Assembly: GCA_004551905.1 (NCBI GenBank) | Contig: SFPL01000002.1 | Coordinates: 1 to 36,314 of the forward strand | From: Lentisphaeraceae bacterium | GTDB lineage: Bacteria > Verrucomicrobiota > Kiritimatiellia > RFP12 > UBA1067 | DNA: 36,314 nt | Direction of reading: 5' to 3' | In this document: one piece after another, positions 7,612 through 15,862 of the stretch | Numbering within the stretch: position 1 is the stretch's first letter | How the letters are laid out: the number at the start of each line of letters is the position of its first letter | The notes under the pieces: generated by a model | The model's input: only the letters and a program-made list of their open reading frames with translations | The model's database searches: none | Told to the model about the DNA's origin: nothing | Made by a program: the position numbers and the translations under genes

Positions 7612-7623
7612 ATTATACCAAAA
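7612..7623 (-). promoter_or_regulatory. Extended -10 promoter of trxA-argS-folE
   Basis: Minus-strand TTTTGGTATAAT, identical over 12 bases to the boxes before pgi, the zinc-ribbon gene and nifU. The predicted start is near 7605, leaving a leader of about 19 nt with AAAGG and AGGA. No recognisable -35 is present at 17 nt. Confidence 0.7.
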
Positions 7624-7669
7624 ACGGCCGCGGCATTATTCCATCTCCATGCCTCGAAAACGCGGATGG

Positions 7670-8506
7670 TCAGGCGCGCTCTGAGCGGAGGGCGGGGTCA
7701 AAGCGGTCGCGGAGGTAGTCCGCCAGGTGGTTGAAGGCAAGCACCAGGACGAAGATCGCCAGGGTGGTGAAAGCCATCTCCCACCACACCCCCTGCCAGA
7801 GGCGGGTGCGGGCGTTGTTGATCATCACCCCCCAGGAAGGCTCACCCTGGACGCCGATGCCGAGGAAGGAGATGAACACCTCCGTCGCCACCGCCGACGG
7901 GAAGCGGATCGAAAGCTGGATGAGCGCGACGTGGGCTACGTTGGGCAGGATGTGGCGAAACATGATCCTCAGGTGCGAGTAGCCGAGCGTCCGCGCCGCG
8001 AGAACGTACGCCCGGCCACGGTGCTTGATCGTCTCGGCCCGGACCGTGCGGCACGTCCCCACCCAGGTGGTGAGGCCGATGCCGGCAATCACCCCGGCCA
8101 GCCCCTTGCCGACCACGAGCGCGATGGCGAGGATGAAGAGGAGCCCCGGCATCGAGGCGACGGTGGCGCAGAGCCAGACGACGAAGGAGTCGATGCGCCC
8201 CCCGAAGTACCCGCCGAGCAGCCCCAGCACCACCCCGAGCGGAATCGCGATGAGCGAGGTGAGCACGCCTACGTAGAAGGCGATGCGGGTGCCCTGGACG
8301 AGCCGGAGCGCCACCGAGCGGCCGAGGTTGTCGGTGCCGAGCCAGTGCTCGGCCGACGGCGGTAGGTCGCGCGCGGCGGTGTCCACGCGGTTGTACGCCG
8401 GCGTCACGTCGCGGATCCTGGCGACGCGGTACTGCACCTCGCCGAACACGGCGGCGGCGAAGTAGACTGCGAGCGCCGCGAGACAGAGCCTCACCGAAAG
8501 CCTCAC
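7670..8506 (-). CDS. OppC-like ABC transporter permease, lone
   Basis: Inner-membrane permease of the peptide/nickel (Opp/Dpp) ABC family. The 278-residue protein has one N-terminal membrane segment, the OppC hallmark HWLGTDNLGRSV near residue 54, about five further membrane segments, and the EAA loop AARTLGYSHLRIMFRHILPN that docks the ATPase. OppB, OppA, OppD and OppF partners are absent here; the gene below is thioredoxin on its own promoter. It starts with GTG at 8506 in a GTGA overlap with the sensor kinase stop, so the two are translationally coupled. Its partners may be encoded elsewhere; substrate unknown. Confidence 0.88.
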   Translation of the reverse strand: MRLSVRLCLAALAVYFAAAVFGEVQYRVARIRDVTPAYNRVDTAARDLPPSAEHWLGTDNLGRSVALRLVQGTRIAFYVGVLTSLIAIPLGVVLGLLGGYFGGRIDSFVVWLCATVASMPGLLFILAIALVVGKGLAGVIAGIGLTTWVGTCRTVRAETIKHRGRAYVLAARTLGYSHLRIMFRHILPNVAHVALIQLSIRFPSAVATEVFISFLGIGVQGEPSWGVMINNARTRLWQGVWWEMAFTTLAIFVLVLAFNHLADYLRDRFDPALRSERA

Positions 8507-11178
8507 GCCTTCCCCTCCGCCGCGGCGAGCGCCGCCTTGAGCTCCGCGAGCGTGTAGGGCTTGGCGAGGAACACGTCGTAGGGCTCGACGCGGAAAAGCT
8601 CGCGGATGCTCTCCTCGGAGCTGCCGCTCGACACCACCACCGGCACGCCCGGCGCGGAGGTGCGCAGCGACGAGAGCAGCCGCACCGAATCGGTGGCGCC
8701 GAGGTCGGCGTCGAGCACGATCGCCCCAAGCGACTCGGCGCGGCGGCGGACGACGGCCAGCGCCTCGTGGTGGTCCTTGGCGACGTAGGCCGTGCGCCCG
8801 AGCCCCTTGAGCAGGATCGCCGAGGTCCTGCGGATGCCGGGATCGTCGTCGACGACCAGCACCTCGCCCGTCTTCTGCGGAGAGGCGGCCTCCGCGTCGG
8901 CCGCGTGACCGGCCTGCTCCGGCTCCGGCACGAGCTTGGACTCGGGCAGGAAGATGTGGAACACGGTGCCGCGGTCTAGCTGGCTGTCGATGCTGATGCC
9001 GCCGCCGTGGGTCTCGACGATGGTGCGCACCGTGGCGAGCCCGAGGCCGCGGCCGATCGCCTTCGACGAGACGAACGGGTCGAAGAGCCGCGGCAGCAGC
9101 GAGGCGGGGATGCCGGGGCCGTCGTCGCGGATCTCGAAGAGGACGCCGGCTCCGGGCTGGAGCGGCGCGGCGGAGATGAAGCCGGAAGCGAGGGCCTCGG
9201 TCATCGCGAACGGCTTCACCGACACCTGGATCGTGCCCGGCCGCGAGCCGATCGCCTCGCCCGCGTTCTTGATGATGTTGAAGAAAACCTTCCAGAACTG
9301 CCCGGGGTCGGCGTCGACGTCGGGCATGCCGCTGCCGGGCTCGAAGCTGACGATCACGTTGTCGCCGACGGTGTGCTCGGCGAGCGGCTTCGCGTCCTCG
9401 AAGAGCAGGTTCGGGTTGACGCGCACGAGGTGGATGCGGTTCTCGCCGGCGAAGGTCCTCAGCTCGCGCATCATCTCCGAGCCGCGGCGCACCGCCTCGC
9501 GGATGGTGTCAAGCGTCTCCGACGAGTCGCCGGACGGGTCCGCGCCGTCCGACTCTGCGGCGTTGAGGACGATGGAGAGGACGTTATTCATGTCGTGGGC
9601 GATGCCGGCGGCGAGCTGGATGAGCGACTCGCGCTTCATCGAGTCGTGGGCGCGCGCCTCGGCCGCCAGGCGCAGGCTGTGCTCCGCCGCCTCCTCGGTG
9701 ACGTCCCGCACCACCGCAAGCGCGAAGTACTCGTCCATCCGCGTCACCCTGAGGTCGAAGTGGCGGACGCCGCCAACCGAGGACGCCTCTAACTCAACCT
9801 TGCCGACCTTCCTGCCGCGGAAGATCTCGCCGAGCGTCCTGAGGAATCCGTCCACCGGCCCCTGTCCGAACACCGCGGCGTCAGGAACATCGCCCGGGGT
9901 GAAGCCGGGCATCGGATCCACCCCCTCCGGCTGCTTGGTGATCGCCACCACCCTCCCCACCGGGTCGAAGATCGCGAGCGCGTCCGGCAGGCACGCGATG
10001 AGCGCCTGGTGGCGGGCGTCGGCCTGGGCGATGGAGACCGAACGCGCCGAGATGGTCTCGAGCATCCGGTTGACGGACGCCGCGAGGAGCGCGAACTCGT
10101 CCTTCCCCCTCCACTCCAGCCGCGGGCAGTCGACGTCGGAGTTGCGGCGGCCGAGCTCCGAGACCTCCTTGGTCATCTTGGTGAGCGGGTTGAGGAGCAC
10201 CCGGCTCTGGAACCAGAAGAGCGGCAGCACGAAGAGGATGCCGCCGACGGCGATGAAGCACGCTAGCCGCCCTACCGCGGTCTCGGTGACGCTCGCGAAG
10301 CTCTTGGGGAGCGACACCGTAACCATCGAGATCGCGTTGCCGACTATGTCCCGCAGGGTGAAGACCGCCTCGAAAGGATTCGCCCTCAGGTCCCAGAACC
10401 CTCCGGAGTAGAAGTTGAGCGCCGAAGAGAACATCGGCACAATGCCGAAGCCGTCGGTCTGCGGCGCACGCCCCTTCTCGGCGGACGGCGCGCGCGTCGA
10501 GATCTCCGCCTTGCGGTCGGTGACGCGCACCTCGAGCCCCGAAAGCGAGTCGTTGACCTGCAGCGTGAACGCAGTGGAGTCAAACGGCAGCCCCAGCATC
10601 AGCGCGCCGCCTTCGCCTGCGGGGACCATGGCCACGAAGTGCGAGACGCCGCCGACGCGCACGATGCCGGTCGCGGTCTTGTGCGCCTCCGGCGACGCCG
10701 AGGTGCGCACCCAGCGGGACAGCGCCTCCGCGTACGGCGCGAGCTCCTCCGCCGAGACCGGACGCGCCGCCCCGTCCGCCCTGCGGAGAGAGCCGCCGGC
10801 GAACTTGCCGTCCGCCGCGAACTCGGCCGCCAGCGAGAAGCCGCCCGTCTCCACGCACTTCGCCGGGTCGAGCCGCCCGCCGTCCGCCGCGGCGAACGCG
10901 TCCGCCGCTGCCTGGCGCACCGCGTCCGCCCGCCGGTAGGCGAGGCGCGAGACGTCCACCCCGATCTCCTTCACCTGGCGCTCGGCGTCGTGGACGAGGT
11001 GGACGAGCACGATCCTGCCGCCGATATAGAACAGCGCCAGCGCCAGCAGCAGGAAGAACGCCGTCGCCAGCGAATAGCGGGTGCGTATCGAGTGGAGCGC
11101 CCACGAAATTGGCCCCTGGCGCTCGACGTCGACAAGCGGGTCGCGCTCCTTCGCGCCCGCGGCAGCTGCTTCGTTCAT
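8503..11178 (-). CDS. Hybrid sensor histidine kinase with C-terminal receiver
   Basis: Membrane two-component sensor of 891 residues. In order: membrane segment (about 36-58), periplasmic sensing part (about 60-300), second segment (303-323), HAMP (324-379), PAS (390-492), HisKA with phospho-acceptor His528 in AAGIAHDMNNVLS, HATPase (627-747) with N-box FNIIKNAGEA, DDGPGIP, FDPFVSSK and GRGLGLATV, then a receiver (773-887) with VVDDDP, likely phospho-Asp823 and Lys873 in LAKPY. No DNA-binding output is attached, so phosphate may go to the receiver or a distant partner. The start at 11178 gives an ATGA overlap with the preceding gene and a strong GGAGGCGGAGGGAG site; an upstream ATG at 11217 is less likely. 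It is co-transcribed with the pilin-like genes above and the OppC-like permease below. Confidence 0.95.
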   Translation of the reverse strand: MNEAAAAGAKERDPLVDVERQGPISWALHSIRTRYSLATAFFLLLALALFYIGGRIVLVHLVHDAERQVKEIGVDVSRLAYRRADAVRQAAADAFAAADGGRLDPAKCVETGGFSLAAEFAADGKFAGGSLRRADGAARPVSAEELAPYAEALSRWVRTSASPEAHKTATGIVRVGGVSHFVAMVPAGEGGALMLGLPFDSTAFTLQVNDSLSGLEVRVTDRKAEISTRAPSAEKGRAPQTDGFGIVPMFSSALNFYSGGFWDLRANPFEAVFTLRDIVGNAISMVTVSLPKSFASVTETAVGRLACFIAVGGILFVLPLFWFQSRVLLNPLTKMTKEVSELGRRNSDVDCPRLEWRGKDEFALLAASVNRMLETISARSVSIAQADARHQALIACLPDALAIFDPVGRVVAITKQPEGVDPMPGFTPGDVPDAAVFGQGPVDGFLRTLGEIFRGRKVGKVELEASSVGGVRHFDLRVTRMDEYFALAVVRDVTEEAAEHSLRLAAEARAHDSMKRESLIQLAAGIAHDMNNVLSIVLNAAESDGADPSGDSSETLDTIREAVRRGSEMMRELRTFAGENRIHLVRVNPNLLFEDAKPLAEHTVGDNVIVSFEPGSGMPDVDADPGQFWKVFFNIIKNAGEAIGSRPGTIQVSVKPFAMTEALASGFISAAPLQPGAGVLFEIRDDGPGIPASLLPRLFDPFVSSKAIGRGLGLATVRTIVETHGGGISIDSQLDRGTVFHIFLPESKLVPEPEQAGHAADAEAASPQKTGEVLVVDDDPGIRRTSAILLKGLGRTAYVAKDHHEALAVVRRRAESLGAIVLDADLGATDSVRLLSSLRTSAPGVPVVVSSGSSEESIRELFRVEPYDVFLAKPYTLAELKAALAAAEGKA

Positions 11179-11525
11179 CTCCCTCCGCCTCCTCTCCTGA
11201 ATGAAATCCAGATCCACACGAGCACCAGCGCGAGCGCAAGCGCGAAGCCGGCCTGCGCGGCGCGAAGACTCGCGCCGGCATCGACCGGCAAGACCCCCTT
11301 CGCCGCGGCAACCTCACGCGCCGCCGCCGGCGCCTGCACCACGAGGGAGGACGACTCCGCGTGCATCGCGCGCCGCGCCATCACCTCCTCGGCGGTGAGT
11401 ACGCCGCGCGGACGCCCCAGCTGCACCCCGGCGGACTCGCGCCGCAGCGCCTCGCGGCGCTCGCGGTCGACCTCGGCGCGACGATCACCGGCCTCGCCCT
11501 CCTGGTCTATCCTCTCGTCAGTCAC
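11175..11525 (-). CDS. Small tail-anchored membrane protein, function unknown
   Basis: I do not recognise a family. The 116-residue protein is charged and probably helical at the N-terminus (MTDERIDQEGEAGDRRAE), has a low-complexity Ala-rich middle, and ends in one membrane segment (about residues 86-107, GFALALALVLVWIWI) followed by FRRGGGGR, so most of it should lie on one side of the membrane as a tail-anchored protein. It starts with GTG at 11525 behind GGAGGAGGGG, overlaps the stop of the large pilin-like gene by 8 nt, and its own stop overlaps the kinase start as ATGA. An accessory part of the pilus-like machine or the sensor is plausible from position only. Confidence 0.8.
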   Translation of the reverse strand: MTDERIDQEGEAGDRRAEVDRERREALRRESAGVQLGRPRGVLTAEEVMARRAMHAESSSLVVQAPAAAREVAAAKGVLPVDAGASLRAAQAGFALALALVLVWIWISFRRGGGGR

Positions 11526-13584
11526 CGTACCCCTCCTCCGGATTTGGGTAGACCGGGTTCGACGAGTCCGGTATCTCCATCCAGCTCGCGGTGTACGGGT
11601 CGCCGGCGCCCTTGGGCAGGCCCATCTTCGCCACCACCTCGCTGTCCTTCTTGCGCCTCAGGCGCATATCCCAGTTGAACGAGCCGCCGTTCGCGGTAAG
11701 GCCCTCGTCGCGGCAGACGAGCGCGCCGTTGATCTGGAAGCTCGCGCCGAGCTTCCCGAAGACGCCGTGGTTGTTGTACATCACCGCGTCGATGCGCGAG
11801 ACCGTCCTCTTCAGGCTGTTGATGACGGCGTCGTCGATGATCGTCTCGTAGTAGTGGCGGTCATACGAGGTGGAGGCGTTGGCGACCTTGCGCGACCGCC
11901 TGGTGCCGTACTGGTCGTAGTAGTACTCGGTCTGCGACGTCGAGCGCACCTTGCCGAACTTGCCGGAGGACGCCTGGTAGCCGCCGGGGGCGGTTGACGA
12001 GAGCTCGGAGGAAAGCGAGTTGATCTGCTCCACTGCCGTGTAGTCGCCGTTGAAGGTATTGCTCGTGGTGGGCCTGCCGTAGACGGTCTTGGTGGTCGAG
12101 AAGGAGGTCGAGGGATACCCGATCGACGAGTCGTTCACGTCGCAGGCATAGGCGATGTCGGTGCCGCTGTTGACATTCGCTGCGATGGTGCTCGAGGTGC
12201 AGTCGCCGACGACGATGTTGCCCTTGGCGACGATGCCGAGCATCGACTTGGAGTCGTTAGACTTCTGCTCCTCCAGCGCCGCATCGCCGGTCTTGGTGTG
12301 GGTCCAGGTCGGCGCGTCGACGTAGGCGATGTCGCCAATGACATGGACGTTGCGGCCGGCGTAGATGGTACCCTGCCCCTTGACATAGCCCTTGATGACC
12401 ACATCGCCCGCGACCACCACCGGGCCGTCGATCTCGATCGGGTTGGACTGCGTGCCCACGAGCAGTAGCGAGCCGGCGTCGGCGAGCGAGGCGTCGCCCG
12501 AGGGGCCGGCCTGGGCAGTAGAATTGTAGGCGTTCACCTGGCCGGCGGGCACGGTGTGCGCGTTGCCGGCGACGTCGGTGTAGGTGACGGCCGGGTACCT
12601 GAGCGTGCCGCCCTCGTCCTGCGCGTACTCGATATAGGGCTGGAGCTCGGAGACGAACGGCATCTCCACCGGATCGGACCGCTCGTTCACGATCGGCACG
12701 TTGTCGGAGGTCTTGGTGCCGCTCCTGAGCGAGCCGTCGGCGTAGAAGGTCGGCTTGGCGATGGTGCTGGTCGTTGTCGCCGGGTCATAGGATCCGATGT
12801 CGTCGACGTTGCCGGTGTCGTAGCGGGCGCGGGTGCCGACGGTGCTGCGGTACTTGGAGCGGTTGTAGATGTTCGCGCTCTGCACCGTGACCGTGCCCGC
12901 CGCGCCGATCTCAGAGTTGGGCGCGGCGTAGACGAAGCCGTTCACCGTGCAGCCGCCCTTGAGGCTCACGTTGCCGTTGGCGCGGAACTCGCCGTTGATC
13001 ACGAACCCGCCGTTCATCCACCCGTAGTTGTTCACGAAGTAGGCGTTGTCGAACACCTTCGACTGCCCGGTCCCGAAGACGATGCGCTCCTCGATGGTTG
13101 CCGTCGCCCGCAGCCCGTCCGGGTACTGGAAGACCGCCGTCGCAATCACCGGCACCACCGCGACCGCGGCGTTGTTCTCGTGCTCGACGTTCTCGCCGAT
13201 CCCCACCCACACGTCGCAGCCGTTGCACGAGACCGGGTAGTCGATCCCCGCGAAGATCGTCGCCGGGTTCGACGAGCCGATGGTGCGGCGGTCGGCGCTA
13301 ACCGTGTCGAACCAGTTGTACGCCTTGGCCTTGCCCGGCGCGATCTGGATGGAGGCGAAGTTCGCCGCGATGTAGTTGATGAAGCCGCGCTGAATCTCGC
13401 ACTTGGCGTTCTCGATCGCCGACTGCGCGGCGAAGCGGCAGCGGTCCTTGGCGAGGTGGTAGCGGGTGGTGCGCGCCGCCTGGGCGACGTAGGCGCCCAC
13501 CGAGGCGACGATGATCCCCGCCACCAGCGCCAGGATGAGGGCCATGGGCAGGATGAAGCCGGGTCTCGCGTTCAGTCTCTTCAT
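11518..13584 (-). CDS. Large PilX/GspK-like protein with beta-repeat region
   Basis: Type IV pilin-like protein of 688 residues. The N-terminus (MKRLNARPG, then FILPMALILALVAGII) resembles PilX/GspK minor pilins: a Gly before the hydrophobic helix but no Glu at +5, as in tip subunits. Two stretches of short hydrophobic/Gly/Asn repeats, about 195-223 (INGEFRANGNVSLKGG) and 385-420 (GDVVIKGYVKGQGTIYAG), read like bactofilin or beta-helix rungs. The rest is exported, Ser/Thr/Tyr-rich and unrecognised. The start at 13584 overlaps the preceding pilin gene as ATGA; a longer frame to 13827 is antisense-like Arg-rich sequence and is rejected. Confidence 0.85.
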   Translation of the reverse strand: MKRLNARPGFILPMALILALVAGIIVASVGAYVAQAARTTRYHLAKDRCRFAAQSAIENAKCEIQRGFINYIAANFASIQIAPGKAKAYNWFDTVSADRRTIGSSNPATIFAGIDYPVSCNGCDVWVGIGENVEHENNAAVAVVPVIATAVFQYPDGLRATATIEERIVFGTGQSKVFDNAYFVNNYGWMNGGFVINGEFRANGNVSLKGGCTVNGFVYAAPNSEIGAAGTVTVQSANIYNRSKYRSTVGTRARYDTGNVDDIGSYDPATTTSTIAKPTFYADGSLRSGTKTSDNVPIVNERSDPVEMPFVSELQPYIEYAQDEGGTLRYPAVTYTDVAGNAHTVPAGQVNAYNSTAQAGPSGDASLADAGSLLLVGTQSNPIEIDGPVVVAGDVVIKGYVKGQGTIYAGRNVHVIGDIAYVDAPTWTHTKTGDAALEEQKSNDSKSMLGIVAKGNIVVGDCTSSTIAANVNSGTDIAYACDVNDSSIGYPSTSFSTTKTVYGRPTTSNTFNGDYTAVEQINSLSSELSSTAPGGYQASSGKFGKVRSTSQTEYYYDQYGTRRSRKVANASTSYDRHYYETIIDDAVINSLKRTVSRIDAVMYNNHGVFGKLGASFQINGALVCRDEGLTANGGSFNWDMRLRRKKDSEVVAKMGLPKGAGDPYTASWMEIPDSSNPVYPNPEEGYGD

Positions 13585-14213
13585 GGCGTGGAAAGGAGGT
13601 TGTCGTGGAAAACCGAGGTTGTGTTCTTGATCTGCTCCGTCCCGAACACCGGCACGGCGATCCGCTCGCCGTGCTCGACGCTGCCCATGGACGCGCTGAG
13701 GTTGAGGAAGTAGATCCCGTGCGAGACAGCGACGCCGCCCTCGAACACGTCGTCGCCGAGATACGCGAGCCCCGACGACGCGCCGCCCTCGACCGAGCCG
13801 CCGAAGCGGAACCAGAGCGTCCGCCACGGATCGGTCGCGCCGTCGTTCTTGAAGTGGCCGGAGTCGTTGAGGAGCTGGATTTCGCCGAGGGACACCGCGG
13901 CATCGTCCAAGGTGAAGACCGGCGCGTCGACGAGCACCTTGATCCCCGCCTCGATCGGCGAGGAGCCGCGACTGACGCCGGAGAGGAGCCCGGCCCTGAC
14001 CACCCCGTCGTCCGGCGGCTGGGCGTGGAAGAGCAGCTTCTCCCTAAGCTCGCGCATCGAAATCGACAGCTCCGCCGTCGCCATCGCGCGCCGCGAAAGC
14101 CGCTGGACGCCCAGGAAGAAGGTGACGAGCGACGCGGCCACGATCGAGAAGATGGCGGTAGCGAACATCACCTCCAAAAGGGTGAAGCCGGCTCTCTGGC
14201 GGCACGTCGTCAC
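13581..14213 (-). CDS. Type IV pilin-like minor (pseudo)pilin
   Basis: A 210-residue prepilin. The leader ends RQRAG (cleavage after Gly9), followed by FTLLEVMFATAIFSIVAASLV with Glu at +5, the classic class III signal and membrane helix. The remainder resembles GspJ/PilW-type minor pilins only in size. It is processed at the inner membrane by a prepilin peptidase not encoded here. It starts with GTG at 14213 in a GTGA overlap with the preceding pilin stop and ends in an ATGA overlap with the PilX/GspK-like gene, so three pilin-like proteins are translated in series. Confidence 0.9.
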   Translation of the reverse strand: MTTCRQRAGFTLLEVMFATAIFSIVAASLVTFFLGVQRLSRRAMATAELSISMRELREKLLFHAQPPDDGVVRAGLLSGVSRGSSPIEAGIKVLVDAPVFTLDDAAVSLGEIQLLNDSGHFKNDGATDPWRTLWFRFGGSVEGGASSGLAYLGDDVFEGGVAVSHGIYFLNLSASMGSVEHGERIAVPVFGTEQIKNTTSVFHDNLLSTP

Positions 14214-14641
14214 GGCACCCTCCCCATGTCGCCGCGCCAGACCTGCACCGCGTGGCCGGCGCCGGCGAGCGACCGCCGCCGCGCCTCCGGGCCCCACTCC
14301 ACATCGGCAGTTATCACCTTGAGGTCCGCGAGCCACCCCGTCTCGGCGACGGCGGAGACGTCGACGCGCAGCTTCGCCGGGGTATCGTAGACACTCAGCA
14401 CCGGCACCGCGTTCGAGGAGAGGTTCTGCCAGCCGGTAGTCTCGTTGAGGACGAGATCCCTATAGTCCTCGTTGAAGCGTTTCCACGCCGCGTCCCAGGC
14501 GACCGCCTCCGCCGCCAGGAGCTGCGCGTTGTCGTCCGCGATCCGCGTGGCGACGGTCACCCCGGAGATGAGCGCCAGCACGAGCAGGCCGAGGACGGCG
14601 CTCGCGACCATGCATTCGGCGAGGGTGACTCCGCGTCTCAT
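14210..14641 (-). CDS. Type IV pilin-like minor (pseudo)pilin
   Basis: A 143-residue prepilin with a very short leader, MRRG, then VTLAECMVASAVLGLLVLALI with Glu at +5. The +1 residue is Val instead of the usual Phe, which prepilin peptidases tolerate. Size and position next to a GspJ-like and a GspK-like gene suggest a GspI/PilV-type role in a tip complex (inference). Its ATG overlaps the stop of the TPR protein gene as ATGA. Confidence 0.88.
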   Translation of the reverse strand: MRRGVTLAECMVASAVLGLLVLALISGVTVATRIADDNAQLLAAEAVAWDAAWKRFNEDYRDLVLNETTGWQNLSSNAVPVLSVYDTPAKLRVDVSAVAETGWLADLKVITADVEWGPEARRRSLAGAGHAVQVWRGDMGRVP

Positions 14642-15444
14642 GCGCCCTCCACCTCCTCCGGCCAGAGCTTGGCGACGGCCGCCTCCACATGCTGGGGGTC
14701 GGCGAGGTAGAAGCGGACCTTCTCGCCGAGCGCGTCGGTTACGGCGCGGCGCAGTTCCTCGTCGCCGGGGTTGAGGACGGCGACGAGCGAAGTGCCCGCG
14801 AGGCGCGCGAACGGGATGACGCCGCGCAGCTTCACGAGCCGCTCGCCGAGCTTGGCGGCGGCCTCGCGGTCGGGCTCGAACGCGTCAAGCGGCACCGGCG
14901 GGCAGCCGTGGGCGTCGGCGAGGCGCGTGATCGCAGGCTCGCAGGCGTCGGGACGCTCCCGCGCCATCGTGGCGACGGCGGAGACGAGGAAGAGGCGGTC
15001 GTCGTCCGGCCTCGACCTCAGGTGCGCGGCGATCTCGGCCTCGCCGAGCGACTCTGCGAGCAGCGCCTCGGCCTCCACCGCGCGCGCGAACTCGGCGGCG
15101 GGCGGCACCGCCGGCTCGGTGGACGCGGCCTCGGGCACCAGCTCGGGCTTCGGCTCGCCAAGCGCCTTCACCCTCACCGCCATCGCCTTGGCGGCGGGCG
15201 ACTCACACTCCTCGAGGCGCGGCAGCAGCGCAAGGGCGCTTTCGGAGTCGCCTTCCTTCACCAGCACCCGTGCGAGCTCGGCGAGCGCATGCTCGGCCTT
15301 GGCCTTCTCGCCCATCTGGGGATAGACGACCGAGAGGAACTCGAGGGTGGTGCGGTCGTCGGGCATCATCGCGAGCATCTGCTCAAAGTAGGCTACGCCC
15401 TCCTCCAGCTTGGCGTCGAACTTCCCCTTCTTCTCCGTGGCCAT
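14638..15444 (-). CDS. TPR protein with C-terminal GspE-N-like domain
   Basis: A cytosolic 268-residue protein. Residues about 14-75 look like TPR helices (EEGVAYFEQMLAMMPDD and EHALAELARVLVKEGD). After an Ala/Pro/Glu-rich linker, residues about 170-262 resemble the N-terminal domain of GspE/PilB ATPases: HGCPPVPLDAF, ERLVKLRGVIPFARLAG, SLVAVLNPGDEE, EKVRFYLADPQHVEAAV. No ATPase domain follows, and the c-di-GMP-binding RLGxxL motif of MshEN domains is absent. It lies between the PilB/PilC genes and the pilins, so an adaptor to the assembly motor is likely (inference). Start ATG at 15444. Confidence 0.75.
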   Translation of the reverse strand: MATEKKGKFDAKLEEGVAYFEQMLAMMPDDRTTLEFLSVVYPQMGEKAKAEHALAELARVLVKEGDSESALALLPRLEECESPAAKAMAVRVKALGEPKPELVPEAASTEPAVPPAAEFARAVEAEALLAESLGEAEIAAHLRSRPDDDRLFLVSAVATMARERPDACEPAITRLADAHGCPPVPLDAFEPDREAAAKLGERLVKLRGVIPFARLAGTSLVAVLNPGDEELRRAVTDALGEKVRFYLADPQHVEAAVAKLWPEEVEGA

Positions 15445-15472
15445 GGTCCAGAATCCCCCTTTCCGCCTTGTC

Positions 15473-15838
15473 TCAGTGGTCCCAGACGAACCGCGGCGGC
15501 GCCTTCTCGCGCCATTCCTTGAGCGAAATCATCGTGCCGGCCTCCTCGTTCGCGGCGAGGTAGGCCTCGTTGGCGTATTCGCGCTTCTCCTTCATCTGGG
15601 CGAGCAGCGACCGGATCTCGATCACCGCGTCGTAGCATATGTCGAGGATCTCCTTCCTGGTCTCCTCGTCGCAGCCCATCTTCAGGAGCTCCACCGAGCT
15701 CAGAAGCACGGTCGCCGGCTGGCCGAGCGCGTGGCAGAAGCCGGCAAGCGACTCCATTACCACCTTCGAGCGCTCCGCCCGCGCCTCCGCGAGCGCCAGG
15801 CGCCGGTTGAGCTCTTCGTTCTCGATCTTCCCCTCCAT
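15473..15838 (-). CDS. HisKA-like dimerization protein without kinase domain
   Basis: A 121-residue helical protein. Residues 8-27 look like a coiled coil; residues 31-52 resemble a histidine-kinase H-box, LAGFCHALGQPATVLLSSVE, with a candidate His36 and the following Pro. A second helix follows (EILDICYDAVIEIRSLLAQM). There is no HATPase domain. It could accept or pass phosphate like a phosphotransfer protein, or only dimerise. It lies between pilC and the TPR/GspE-N gene and shares an operon with a true hybrid kinase. A strong AAAGGAG site precedes the ATG at 15838. Family call is moderate; role is inference. Confidence 0.6.
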   Translation of the reverse strand: MEGKIENEELNRRLALAEARAERSKVVMESLAGFCHALGQPATVLLSSVELLKMGCDEETRKEILDICYDAVIEIRSLLAQMKEKREYANEAYLAANEEAGTMISLKEWREKAPPRFVWDH

Positions 15839-15862
15839 CGTCTCCTTTCGCCAAGTCCTTTT

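Noticed and set aside
11518..13827. 769-codon version of the PilX/GspK-like protein
   Set aside because: The first 81 codons are Arg-rich shadow of the preceding pilin gene; the pilin-type N-terminus begins at 13584.
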